Shown: positions 39,989 to 47,657 of the stretch, piece after piece
Layout of the letters: every line of letters begins with the position of its first letter
Numbering within the stretch: position 1 is the first letter of the stretch
Program-made: the position numbers and the translations under genes
The notes under the pieces: model-generated
The model's input: only the letters and a program-made list of their open reading frames with translations
What the model was told of the DNA's origin: nothing
Database searches by the model: none
From: a virus
Strand: one strand, 5' to 3'
Virus record (IMG/VR): IMGVR_UViG_3300035182_000325
Span: 1 to 57,305 of that record
DNA: 57,305 bases

Positions 39989-41344
39989 TTACGCTGCTTC
40001 TTCAGCGTCTTCAGTCTCAGAGACTTCACCACCATTAGCAGTCAGCCATTCATGGTACTTGGTTTCGATACCGTTAAAGGTCATGACCTTGTTGCTGAGT
40101 TTCTTGGTATCGTCACCGGCTAGGTAAGCAGCCAGCATCGATTCGATAGCGGGTAGTTGTTCGATTGCTTTCTTGACCTTGTTGGTGCAAAGCTTAACAA
40201 CGCACTTGTGTTTCGATTCAGCACCCTTGTAGACTTCTTCCAAGAACTCACGGAACTTAGCGTAGAGTTTGTCAGCACTAAGCTTCTGCTGCGAGTCGAA
40301 CAAGCAATCTGCGAATGCTGTGAGGTAGTACTGAGCGTTGGGCATCCCTGGACCGGATACCAATGGGTGACATAGGGTAGGCATACGCTCACCCTTCTTA
40401 TCGTCTTCTGGATTGATGAGGCAGGTAGACTTCAGCAGTTCAGTTAGCAGATCGGTGTAGTAGTCGAATGGTTCTGAATCGGTAATGAAACCAGCAACAT
40501 CATCTGCTTGAAGTGTGATGGGTTTCTGCTTGTCGTTGACAATGTGCGGAAGGGTCAATCGCGAGGAATTGATACCTCGGCCATTGGCTAGGAGCACACT
40601 GAAGCGTAGTGCTGAAGCAATCTCTGCTGCGAATCCATCAGGAATACCAGTGATGGTAGAGAGAGCATCTTTAACCGATCGCTTACGCATTGCTTGATCG
40701 AAGAGGCGGAAGAGTGAGGAAGCATCAGCACTACCCTTAGGCTTGCCAATGAACTTCACATCGATATCGACGTACTCAACTTCGTAATCATTCAGGTAGT
40801 GCCATAGGGCCAGCAACGAGTGTTGACCGTCCAAGCAGAAACCATCCCAATCGAATACCATTGAGCGAAGTTCATGACGGTATCCAGTTCGTGCGAATCG
40901 GAGTTTGAGGTTGCTGATGTGACCAGTGGTTGGAACTCGATTACGCTTCAAGTGAGTGGGTTCCCAACGCTTGACTAGAACGAGCTTAGCTGTTTCGTCA
41001 CCATTCTTCTTGGTGGTAACGATTTCTTCCTTGAGAGGCATTCCTTCAGCATCGTAGACCTGGGCTAGCTTCCAGTTCTGAGGGATGTAGGTTTCAGCCT
41101 TGAATGCTTTAGACTTTGGGTCTTCCTCAGTGAAGAAGACCATTGCTGCATTGATTTCGTCTTTGGTGATTCGTGCAATGTAGGTAAGGGTCTTACCAGC
41201 ATCTAACGATTCAGGAAGAGAGGAGACAGCGTTTATCGGGCTGATTGGGAAGAGGTCTGTCAATTGATTATAGACTGAGGCTTTCATGATCGGGTCTTTC
41301 GTCTTGGGTGGAGTAAATTCGAGAATTGAAGTTTGTTCTGACAT
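39989..41344 (-). CDS. DGQHR/ParB-like domain protein, 451 aa
   Basis: Start placed at MSEQTSILEFTPPKTK rather than at the earlier ATG, because AAAG precedes it. The key segment VFDWDGFCLDGQHSLLALW (near 165-185) matches the DGQHR/ParB-N type motif, with YVDIDVKFIG after it. The C-terminal half is helical and unassigned. DGQHR proteins occur in phages and in DNA-modification loci (DndB-like). I infer a DNA-related role but cannot say more. Confidence 0.55.
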   Translation of the reverse strand: MSEQTSILEFTPPKTKDPIMKASVYNQLTDLFPISPINAVSSLPESLDAGKTLTYIARITKDEINAAMVFFTEEDPKSKAFKAETYIPQNWKLAQVYDAEGMPLKEEIVTTKKNGDETAKLVLVKRWEPTHLKRNRVPTTGHISNLKLRFARTGYRHELRSMVFDWDGFCLDGQHSLLALWHYLNDYEVEYVDIDVKFIGKPKGSADASSLFRLFDQAMRKRSVKDALSTITGIPDGFAAEIASALRFSVLLANGRGINSSRLTLPHIVNDKQKPITLQADDVAGFITDSEPFDYYTDLLTELLKSTCLINPEDDKKGERMPTLCHPLVSGPGMPNAQYYLTAFADCLFDSQQKLSADKLYAKFREFLEEVYKGAESKHKCVVKLCTNKVKKAIEQLPAIESMLAAYLAGDDTKKLSNKVMTFNGIETKYHEWLTANGGEVSETEDAEEAA

Positions 41345-41407
41345 GATTAACTTTAACTTTATATCGATTGGAATCAACTGGGGTAAGAGAAAAATTTCAC
41401 GAAAAGA

Positions 41408-41707
41408 TTAGGAATTCAAAATGTAGCCGAGAAGGAAGGAGATACCGATCAGGACCCACCAGATGAGAACAGGGAGTCTATCGTCTGCTGATATGAATCC
41501 ATCGACATAGCCAGCTTCTCTACCATCTTCGTAGTACTGTTTGAGGATACGTGAGAACTCTTGATCTTCTGGAGGGGAGGGAAGGTACTCTAGACCGTAT
41601 AGATTCACTTTAGGTTCGTCTTGAGTGATGATATGACCCTTCCCATCGCAGAGAGGGCAGTGAGCAGTAACTCCACGACAATGAGAGCAGGTTCTAACAC
41701 TAGGCAT
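41408..41707 (-). CDS. zinc-finger protein with C-terminal membrane helix, 99 aa
   Basis: CSHCRGVTAHCPLCDGKGH at residues 7-25 is a DnaJ-like CxxC...CxxCxGxG finger. A hydrophobic segment (LPVLIWWVLIGISFLLGYIL) ends the protein. A tail-anchored membrane protein with a cytosolic zinc finger is an unusual small phage protein. GGAGGAAGAG precedes the start. Confidence 0.65.
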   Translation of the reverse strand: MPSVRTCSHCRGVTAHCPLCDGKGHIITQDEPKVNLYGLEYLPSPPEDQEFSRILKQYYEDGREAGYVDGFISADDRLPVLIWWVLIGISFLLGYILNS

Positions 41708-41744
41708 TATCTCTTCCTCCAGTAATACAAAGGACTTGATTTAA

Positions 41745-42053
41745 TTAGTGAACTGGCATTTCAACGCAACGGATAGCTTCAGTGACAGTCATGGCCTTTG
41801 AGGGTAGTAGCTTGATTGCTTTGGGATAGACGTGGGTCCACTGTGTAATGTCACCAATTAATCCAGGATGGTTCGCTATGGCTCTGCGAACCGTTAAGCT
41901 AGTAGGAACTCCAAGATTGTAGTGAATTCTTACAACTTTGAATACCGCTTCTAATCGAGGAGAATAGAGATACATCCCTATCTCCAACATATCTGGAGCA
42001 ATCAAGATTTTGAGCTTAGTATAGAACTTCGCTACTGTCTTGATTGACTCCAT
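41745..42053 (-). CDS. hypothetical protein, about 102 aa
   Basis: The frame reads back to a TTG at 42086. The first ATG is at 42053 (MESIKTVAKFYTKLKILIAP). A beta-rich middle (MYLYSPRLEAVFKVVRIHYN) leads to a helical end. The start is uncertain, since neither codon has a good ribosome site. No family was recognised. Confidence 0.45.
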   Translation of the reverse strand: MESIKTVAKFYTKLKILIAPDMLEIGMYLYSPRLEAVFKVVRIHYNLGVPTSLTVRRAIANHPGLIGDITQWTHVYPKAIKLLPSKAMTVTEAIRCVEMPVH

Positions 42054-42082
42054 ATTGTATTGGGTTTTGTTGTTACAGTCTC

Positions 42083-42274
42083 TCAATTAACATCTCGCTT
42101 CATAATGTAGTGGTAGTGATGCCAAAGGGCCTCTTTGATTGAACATAGATGCTCATTTGTTATTTCGTCGTTGGCGTTTCGAGTCTGGAGTAATTTAGTT
42201 TGCTCCAAAGCGTCTAAATGTGTTTTATCTACTCTCTTGTTGAAAAAGTAGATAATCGTAGGAATCAGGATTAA
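42083..42274 (-). CDS. possible small membrane-anchored protein, no standard start codon
   Basis: The frame between a TAG at 42275 and the TGA at 42083 encodes a hydrophobic start (LILIPTIIYFFNKR), then a charged, helical stretch (VDKTHLDALEQTKLLQ; ITNEHLCSIKEALWHH). Composition looks coding, but no ATG, GTG or TTG is available near the front. It would need CTG or AUU, or begin inside. Its 5' end overlaps the inverted repeat at 42259-42297. Confidence 0.3.
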   Translation of the reverse strand, partial: LILIPTIIYFFNKRVDKTHLDALEQTKLLQTRNANDEITNEHLCSIKEALWHHYHYIMKRDVN

Positions 42275-42297
42275 CTAGAAGCTAATCCTGATTCCTA
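42259..42297. repeat. 15-bp perfect inverted repeat after the helicase gene
   Basis: TAGGAATCAGGATTA and its exact complement flank a 9-base loop, 19 bases beyond the helicase stop. No T-run follows directly, so it may be an RNA processing or stability element or a protein site rather than a normal terminator. Confidence 0.6.
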
Positions 42298-42315
42298 GAC
42301 CAGTCAGTATAGCAC

Positions 42316-43920
42316 TCATTCGATAACATCCTTCATAGTGGTAGTAACGTAACAGAGATGGAACTTTGCTCTTGTCAGGGCTACGTAAGTCAGATTGGTT
42401 TCTTGCTGACGATTGAATTCTGACTTAGCAGCTAGCTTTGGATGAGGTAGTAGCTCAGGTCGATAGATGTAGACCTTGTACCACTCTAGACCTTTTGAGC
42501 GATGGGCGGAAGAGAGGGTAATTACATTCTTCTTGTTCTCGTCAGAGAAGAGGGTGTTGAATTTATTAATCACACATTCAACAGTGGAGCACCCATCGCA
42601 GAAGATACGGACAACGATACATTTGTCTGAGAGTTCTTCTAGTTTCATATCCTTTTCAGGATGAGTTGAACAGAGGAGTTTGGAGGATTCTAATTGCTCG
42701 TATGCTTCGAGGTGCATCAGTAGTTCACTAACTGAATTGGCTTCGAACTTCTCAATCAATCGGATGATACCTTCAGCAAACTTACGTCCTTTAATGATTA
42801 CTGGAACTTTGTGTTTGAGGAGGTTCAAGGCTAGGCGTGTCAATGGAGCATTAGTGCGACATAGAACTGCTGATTCGATACCTCCTCGAAACTCTGATAG
42901 GAGTTGCTCACATAGCTTAATGTCCTTGATTGAGTCAACGATACCTTCGGGGTTGTCTGGATGTGCTCTGAATCCAGGTATGATCTTCTGGACTTCTCGG
43001 GCAATTGCTTTAGCACATCTACGAGTTTCAGTTAGAGCAAAGCCCTGCATTTTTCTGGGGGAGGAGAGCATCCACTCTTCGAGGTTGGGGATTGATGTAG
43101 GATCAGCTCCAGCGAATCCAAAGATGGACTGATTGATATCACCTACAGTACAGAGTCGTCGGCATGAGTGGGTAGCAAGCCACTGTTGAGCCTTGTTCGT
43201 GTCCTGTACTTCATCGATAACTCCGAAGTCTACAATCTCGGGTTGGAGGTTGTGCATTGCAGGAAGCCAGATCATATCGTCAAAATCAATCCAGTCTGTA
43301 CGTTCACAAGATACCTTCAGGACCTCGATAGCTTTGGCTAGTGAAGTATCTGAGCATTCGACCGAATAGAAGGAGCATACTGAGGCTAGGTCCTCAGGTT
43401 CTGCGTGGTACTCACCTGTACCTAAGCAATCTTCAGAACCAGCTAAGCAAGCTTTGCTGATCGATACGATATCGCCAATCTCACGGTACTGGTTAAGTGT
43501 AGCTCGTTTATCTTTAGCGTCAGATACTTTGCCGTACAAGTCTTCGCAAATGTTCTGAGTCTTCCAAGCAGAGACCTTATGTCGTCCAAGGTTCTCATAC
43601 AATGTGGATTTGCCTAGGGAGTGATTGGTCGATGATTGAACTGATTCAGGTAGGCGAGTAGAGAGTTCAGTAGCGATTGCTTTACTGAATGCTGTGAATC
43701 GAGCAGTCTTAGGCTTCTCTGACTGCATAGCTGCGATGATTGGGGATTGTTCTTCTGAGAGCTTCACCCCTTTAGGAGTACCACTGAATCCCCAACAAAT
43801 AGTTGTGGTCTTTCCAGTTCCGGCAAGTGCTCGGATAGAGAGGTGAGATGCTTTGGAACCGGAACTGATCTTACGTAGAAGCTTTGCCATGACAATGACT
43901 TTCGAAACGGTAGAGAACAT
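42316..43920 (-). CDS. SF1 DNA helicase, UvrD/Rep-like, 534 aa
   Basis: Motif I ALAGTGKTTT (residues 31-40), motif II VIDEVQDTN, motif III GDINQSIFGFAGA, motif V SSAHRSKGLEW and motif VI NLTYVALTRAK are all present, giving a complete SF1A helicase. An open frame reaches a TTG at 43980, but that codon is the -35 box of the promoter, so the ATG at 43920 or 43890 is the real start. It unwinds DNA in replication or recombination. Regulated by the promoter at 43952-43980 and by a leader hairpin. Confidence 0.85.
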   Translation of the reverse strand: MFSTVSKVIVMAKLLRKISSGSKASHLSIRALAGTGKTTTICWGFSGTPKGVKLSEEQSPIIAAMQSEKPKTARFTAFSKAIATELSTRLPESVQSSTNHSLGKSTLYENLGRHKVSAWKTQNICEDLYGKVSDAKDKRATLNQYREIGDIVSISKACLAGSEDCLGTGEYHAEPEDLASVCSFYSVECSDTSLAKAIEVLKVSCERTDWIDFDDMIWLPAMHNLQPEIVDFGVIDEVQDTNKAQQWLATHSCRRLCTVGDINQSIFGFAGADPTSIPNLEEWMLSSPRKMQGFALTETRRCAKAIAREVQKIIPGFRAHPDNPEGIVDSIKDIKLCEQLLSEFRGGIESAVLCRTNAPLTRLALNLLKHKVPVIIKGRKFAEGIIRLIEKFEANSVSELLMHLEAYEQLESSKLLCSTHPEKDMKLEELSDKCIVVRIFCDGCSTVECVINKFNTLFSDENKKNVITLSSAHRSKGLEWYKVYIYRPELLPHPKLAAKSEFNRQQETNLTYVALTRAKFHLCYVTTTMKDVIE

Positions 43921-43921
43921 T

Positions 43922-43940
43922 GACAGCCCCGTAAGCTGTC
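43922..43940 (-). promoter_or_regulatory. leader hairpin in front of the helicase start
   Basis: GACAGC-N7-GCTGTC lies between promoter and ATG. The ACGGGG stretch in loop and stem is the only purine-rich candidate for ribosome binding, so the fold may control translation. Confidence 0.4.
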
Positions 43941-43951
43941 TGACTTGAAGG

Positions 43952-43980
43952 ATTGTACTGATATCGATTGTGGCGGTCAA
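43952..43980 (-). promoter_or_regulatory. sigma70-like promoter, TTGACC-N17-TACAAT
   Basis: On the minus strand, TTGACC (43980-43975), 17 bases, TACAAT (43957-43952), followed by a leader of about 25 bases to the helicase ATG. Confidence 0.7.
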
Positions 43981-44081
43981 AGGGAAACAGAGAAAATTTA
44001 GAGAATAATCGAAACTGAGTTTCTAGTTCTCCTGGGGAGGGAGATACCCGCTCAAAAGTTTGGGATAGTTAATCAAGAAAG

Positions 44082-44130
44082 ATTTGAATTCTGAAAACGG
44101 ATTTTAGATATTCAGAGAATGCTGGAGAGT
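44082..44130. repeat. 49-bp conserved intergenic element, copy B
   Basis: Counterpart of 39299-39347 (see copy A). It lies between the terminator of the 139-aa gene and the helicase promoter, about 100 bases upstream of the promoter. Confidence 0.6.
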
Positions 44131-44175
44131 TAAACGAAAACACCCTGCTTGACATTGATAATCAAGCAGGGTGTT
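44131..44175 (-). terminator. intrinsic terminator after the 139-aa gene
   Basis: AACACCCTGCTTGA pairs with TCAAGCAGGGTGTT over 14 bp with a 9-base loop. On the minus strand TTTCGTTT follows. It ends transcription of the operon from 44658. Confidence 0.75.
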
Positions 44176-44238
44176 TCAGCGGTTAGCGTCCCATTCACGG
44201 GCTGTTTTCAAGTTAGCTGATTCGGTTTATCAAGTCAA

Positions 44239-44658
44239 CTACTTTTTAGCTTTTTTCTTCTTGGGTTTGACTGGAGCATCGTCTTCATCAGGATCGGTTA
44301 CTTGGCCCCTTGGAGTCTCTTGGGTCATTCCAGCCTTGGAGCCCTTATTGCGGCCCCCTAGCACGTATACGTAGCCTGGAAAGTCCTTATGGAACTGTTC
44401 TGACTCAACTGCACAAATAGCGTCAAAACGTGTCTGGAGGTCCTTATCGGCCAAACCTTGGAGTAACGTCAATGCGAGCGACAATGCTACTGCTTCTTCC
44501 ACTGTCTCGGCTGAGGCTTTGAGGACCTTAGCTTTAATGTCTGGAAGCTTATCCATCTTGTGACGGGTAGTCCAGTGAGTGAATTCTGAGAACTCTAGAC
44601 GCTTCCAAGCGTTGGCAGTTGTGGAAGTAGCTTTGATTCGTTTTTCTTTCTTGACCAT
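44239..44658 (-). CDS. hypothetical protein, 139 aa
   Basis: Basic at both ends (MVKKEKRIKATSTTANAWKR; PVKPKKKKAKK) with a helical, Ala/Leu-rich centre (ETVEEAVALSLALTLLQGLA). The tail is acidic then basic and probably disordered. It lies next to the histone-like gene. Function unknown. Confidence 0.5.
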   Translation of the reverse strand: MVKKEKRIKATSTTANAWKRLEFSEFTHWTTRHKMDKLPDIKAKVLKASAETVEEAVALSLALTLLQGLADKDLQTRFDAICAVESEQFHKDFPGYVYVLGGRNKGSKAGMTQETPRGQVTDPDEDDAPVKPKKKKAKK

Positions 44659-44702
44659 TTGTATGTTTCCTGAAAAGTGGAGTTGAAATGTTTTTATGAC
44701 AA

Positions 44703-44735
44703 CCAGAACTAGAAGTATACACTGTTCAGTTCTGG
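44703..44735. repeat. 8-bp inverted repeat CCAGAACT / AGTTCTGG
   Basis: It lies in the gap between the histone-like gene and the 139-aa gene with a 17-base centre. It may be an operator or a weak terminator. No T-run follows. Confidence 0.35.
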
Positions 44736-44767
44736 AAGTACAGGAGTGTTATTGTAGATTTAATTAG

Positions 44768-45163
44768 CTACTTTTTATTCCCTCCGAAGAGACCTCTACC
44801 TACTCGCTTACCTAGAGACTTAGGGGCTTTAACCGCTGCTTTCTTCTTAACTGGTCGAGTAGTCTTACGAGAAGATTTAGCTGTTGTGGCTTTGCCCTTT
44901 GAAGCAGCATCCTTACGAGCCTTAGCATTGCGTTTGGTGCTGGTCTTGGCTACTCTCTCAACAGCTTTCTTACGGGCTGCTTTGTCTTTCACCTTACGAG
45001 CATTCTTTCGGTTCTGCTTTGTAGGGGATGCTGTCTTTGAGGATGATCCCGATTTCTCTTTGGGGGCTGATCCTCGAACCTTACCTACCTTCTCTTTGTC
45101 CTTTTGTTTAGGAGATTTCCTACCGCTGAGTTTGAATCCAGGTGCTGCTTTTTTCTTGGCCAT
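44768..45163 (-). CDS. histone H1-like basic protein, 131 aa
   Basis: About half the residues are Lys, Arg or Ala (RKSPKQKDKEKVGKVRG; KRNAKARKDAASKGKATTAK; RPVKKKAAVKAPKS). This resembles the C-terminal tails of linker histones and bacterial H1-like proteins. It would bind DNA without sequence choice, compacting it or competing with host proteins. No globular domain is present. It overlaps none of its neighbours. Confidence 0.65.
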   Translation of the reverse strand: MAKKKAAPGFKLSGRKSPKQKDKEKVGKVRGSAPKEKSGSSSKTASPTKQNRKNARKVKDKAARKKAVERVAKTSTKRNAKARKDAASKGKATTAKSSRKTTRPVKKKAAVKAPKSLGKRVGRGLFGGNKK

Positions 45164-45169
45164 TGAGTA

Positions 45170-46483
45170 CTACTTTCTTGCTCTAAGTTTTCTACGTTTC
45201 TCAGTGTATTGGGGTAGGTAGATATATTTTACACCCTTAGGTAGGTGTCCGTGAAGATACTTTTGTTTCTCCTCCCCTCCATAGAGTAAGAATGCTTCAG
45301 GTTTACGTACAGAGATAATTAGTTTAATGAAGGAGAGAAGTCCCTCATTGTCTGACTTTCGGCATTGGATCGCAAGTGAGGGACAATGCTTAGGAAGTGT
45401 TTCCAGAGCAAACTCTCTAGTTGTAGTCGCATCACCCAAGGATTGGATAGAAGGTACAATCGGGAAACCCAGTTCTTGCCAGAATCTTCCGACCCACCTG
45501 GAGCGATACAGAGAGAAGATACGTAGTGCTCCTGGCCAATCTGAGTAAGTGCTAAAATCTGGGGTGAGGACACATTTAGGTTGCAGATCGTTAAGATATT
45601 CTGCGAATACTCCTGCGTTGGAATAGCTATCGTTAAATCTATGGTCTTCTGTATAGAATCCAAGAGTTCCAATAGGTTCTCCTTCGGTAAACGGGCCGGA
45701 AGATACGCAAAAATAGGCGTCCTCTCCATAAGCGTCTCTAACGTATGTTCTGGAGGGCAAGAGGTCTGGTCCAGCAAGTTCTGAAGAAAGGAGTTCTGGA
45801 ATTCCCAGCCATGTTGTCCCGTTAAACATAACGTCATCATTGATAATTTCGGCATGCACATCCCGTTCGATCCCATCTCCTGGTTCGTAGGATTGTTCAG
45901 GTCCATCTTCTGGTTCCTCTTCTTGTTTAATCTTGGGTGGACGAATCTTCTTCTTACTCTGGGGGAGAAGGACAGATGGTGAGTCTTCGTTCTCAGATAC
46001 TTCAGATAGGTCTTCGTAGAGTTGGGCTAGCTTCTGTTCTTGTGCGTTCTTAACTTTGCCCATTCTCTCCTTGGTAGCTTCAGTTAAGGATTTCAGAGCT
46101 TCGTTGTTACGCTTAGCTAAGAGTCCAATGTTGTCTAGGGTAGCTAGGACTTCATTCTCTCCATCCTCATCTACGTACTTAAGGATTACAGGGACATAGG
46201 GTTCTTTGTCCTTTATAGCTTCCTCTACTCGCATGTGACCATCTAGAAGCTTAGAGGTCTTGAGATTGTAGATTACGAAGCCTAACCAACCATACTTCTT
46301 CTTGAATGCGTTGAAGGTTGCTCTTTGACGTTGAGTATGAACTCTCCAATTCTTTGGATTCTCGTTTAGTGTTCTCGGGTCACACTGGAGGATGTAGAGG
46401 TCTACTTGATCTAGGTAGATTACCTGAGATTGTAATGACTTTGGGAGTGCTGAAAGAATTGGGTTGAGTTTAGACTTAGCCAT
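45170..46483 (-). CDS. ParB-like domain fused to DUF4417, 437 aa
   Basis: Residues 40-135 show the phage ParB/Srx-like pattern: ENPKNWRVHTQRQ, KYGWLGFVIYN, LLDGHMRVEEAI and EVLATLDNIGLLAKRN. An acidic, Pro-rich linker (KIKQEEEPEDGPEQ) follows. Residues about 225-420 match DUF4417: GPDLLPSRTYVRDA, CVLTPDFSTYSDWP, YRSRWVGRFWQELGFPIVPS. ParB-like proteins in phages can cut or bind DNA. DUF4417 is uncharacterised. The start overlaps the next gene's stop at 46483. Confidence 0.7.
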   Translation of the reverse strand: MAKSKLNPILSALPKSLQSQVIYLDQVDLYILQCDPRTLNENPKNWRVHTQRQRATFNAFKKKYGWLGFVIYNLKTSKLLDGHMRVEEAIKDKEPYVPVILKYVDEDGENEVLATLDNIGLLAKRNNEALKSLTEATKERMGKVKNAQEQKLAQLYEDLSEVSENEDSPSVLLPQSKKKIRPPKIKQEEEPEDGPEQSYEPGDGIERDVHAEIINDDVMFNGTTWLGIPELLSSELAGPDLLPSRTYVRDAYGEDAYFCVSSGPFTEGEPIGTLGFYTEDHRFNDSYSNAGVFAEYLNDLQPKCVLTPDFSTYSDWPGALRIFSLYRSRWVGRFWQELGFPIVPSIQSLGDATTTREFALETLPKHCPSLAIQCRKSDNEGLLSFIKLIISVRKPEAFLLYGGEEKQKYLHGHLPKGVKYIYLPQYTEKRRKLRARK

Positions 46484-46731
46484 TATCGTTGTTCTACTCC
46501 AGCTATTGCTGCTGCTAATTGTTTAACAAGGTTACCAGTAAGCATAGCTACGAATTCATCACCATCAATGGTTTTGAATTGAAAGTCTACAGTTGGTCTT
46601 CCTTCTACAGTGCCATTTTTAACAATGATTGCTGTATGAAGAGTTGCGGCTCTAATGTCGATTGCATCTCTACGATAATGTGGGGCGTTTTCGGGGGAGT
46701 CTGCTATCAATATCCGTAACGAGTTTGTCAT
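46483..46731 (-). CDS. conserved small phage protein, 82 aa
   Basis: GAAAGGTAATC precedes the ATG. AIDIRAATLHTAIIVKNGTV, then GRPTVDFQFKTIDGDEFVAM and a helical end. The A-x-V-V-x-x-G-T pattern is shared with small proteins of other phages of unknown role. The first 62 bases overlap the upstream gene. Confidence 0.55.
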   Translation of the reverse strand: MTNSLRILIADSPENAPHYRRDAIDIRAATLHTAIIVKNGTVEGRPTVDFQFKTIDGDEFVAMLTGNLVKQLAAAIAGVEQR

Positions 46732-47053
46732 GATTACCTTTCAACTTTTGAGCGAGTAGTTTCTTACGAGCCTTGAGGGTAGTAGGATTCCCTCCGACAC
46801 TCTTCTTTACCTTAGGAACGTGGTAAGCAGTTTTCGTCTTTGATTCTTGAACAGTTCTAAAGTACTTATGTTGAGCGAACTTTTTAATATCCTCAACATC
46901 CTTGAAATTGTTCTCCAGTCTCTCCTTATCGGTGAGGATGATTACTGCGTCTTTGTACGTACACACCAAGTCTTCCCCAGTCATACCGATTAGGACTACT
47001 TCTGGTTTCTTTGGTGTAGTTGCTTGTTCTAAGCCACTCATCATAACACCCAT
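46670..47053 (-). CDS. hypothetical basic protein, 127 aa
   Basis: N-terminal EVVLIGMTGEDLVCTYKDAV and then a Lys/Arg-rich half (TTLKARKKLLAQKLKGNHDK). The C-terminus overlaps the next gene. Start uncertain among three close ATGs. Not recognised; basic composition suggests nucleic-acid contact. Confidence 0.45.
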   Translation of the reverse strand: MGVMMSGLEQATTPKKPEVVLIGMTGEDLVCTYKDAVIILTDKERLENNFKDVEDIKKFAQHKYFRTVQESKTKTAYHVPKVKKSVGGNPTTLKARKKLLAQKLKGNHDKLVTDIDSRLPRKRPTLS

Positions 47054-47139
47054 TTTGATAACGTCTTAAAACGGTAGAGACAGTTGACCTAGATAAGCTC
47101 CGTTGAAGAATGCTTTCTGAGGTCCGTAAATGACAGCCA

Positions 47140-47328
47140 TTATGACCTCTGTAAATGGGTCCAGGATCGTCGGGCTCTGATATCCTTGATCGTCTTGACA
47201 GAAACATTGTACTCGTTGGCAAGTTTAATGGCTGGAGTGTTGATCGTTGAATCAAGGATATCTTGGGCTTGCTCCTTAGTCAGTTTCCGTTGAGCAAGTT
47301 TAACGGACTTTGGTAGTTCTCGTTTCAT
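47140..47328 (-). CDS. small helix-turn-helix protein, 62 aa
   Basis: LTKEQAQDILDSTINTPAIK followed by LANEYNVSVKTIKDIRARRS forms a clear resolvase/terminase-type HTH. The rest is a basic N-terminal arm. A small transcription regulator or DNA-binding adaptor. Coupled to the upstream gene by an ATGA overlap. Confidence 0.65.
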   Translation of the reverse strand: MKRELPKSVKLAQRKLTKEQAQDILDSTINTPAIKLANEYNVSVKTIKDIRARRSWTHLQRS

Positions 47329-47588
47329 TTGATTAAGTCATTAAGGAGGAGTGATTCGCCAGTAGTAATGTTGAGTCCCCAAATGTTGTGCTCAAGTTCT
47401 TCAGTACTTAAGTCCTTTCCAGGTACTGAGGGAAGCTTACCAATGAACTTACCTCTGAGGTCCTGGATGAGAGCATCCATATCGTCGTACTGGACAGTAC
47501 GGAGCTTTTCATCTCCTGTAGGGAGTTGGAGGGTTCGAGGTTGAAAACCACCTGATAGAATTACAATCCACATTCGTCTAGCTTTCAA
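47325..47588 (-). CDS. hypothetical protein, 87 aa
   Basis: Begins MKARRMWIVILSGGFQPRTL, with a DDMDALIQDLRGKFIG helix and a SLLLNDLIK end. Stop overlaps the HTH gene start. No function can be assigned. Confidence 0.5.
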   Translation of the reverse strand: MKARRMWIVILSGGFQPRTLQLPTGDEKLRTVQYDDMDALIQDLRGKFIGKLPSVPGKDLSTEELEHNIWGLNITTGESLLLNDLIK

Positions 47589-47600
47589 AGGGTTAAAGGA

Positions 47601-47648
47601 GGGGCCTAGGGATTCAAACCCTTGGTTTAACGGATGTGCCGCGACCCC
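47601..47648 (-). ncRNA. tRNA-like fragment (T-arm and acceptor-like stem)
   Basis: On the minus strand GGGGTC and GGCCCC pair as an acceptor-like stem. AAGGG-TTTGAAT-CCCTA resembles a T-arm, and CGG-CACAT-CCG can make a small hairpin. Only 48 bases are involved, with no D-arm or standard anticodon arm, so it cannot be a normal tRNA. It may be a degenerate tRNA, a tRNA 3' end used as an att or decoy site, or chance. Confidence 0.3.
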
Positions 47649-47657
47649 ATATAAAAA

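Noticed and set aside
47601-47648. Functional tRNA gene
   Set aside because: Only 48 bases fit, and there is no D-arm or normal anticodon arm.
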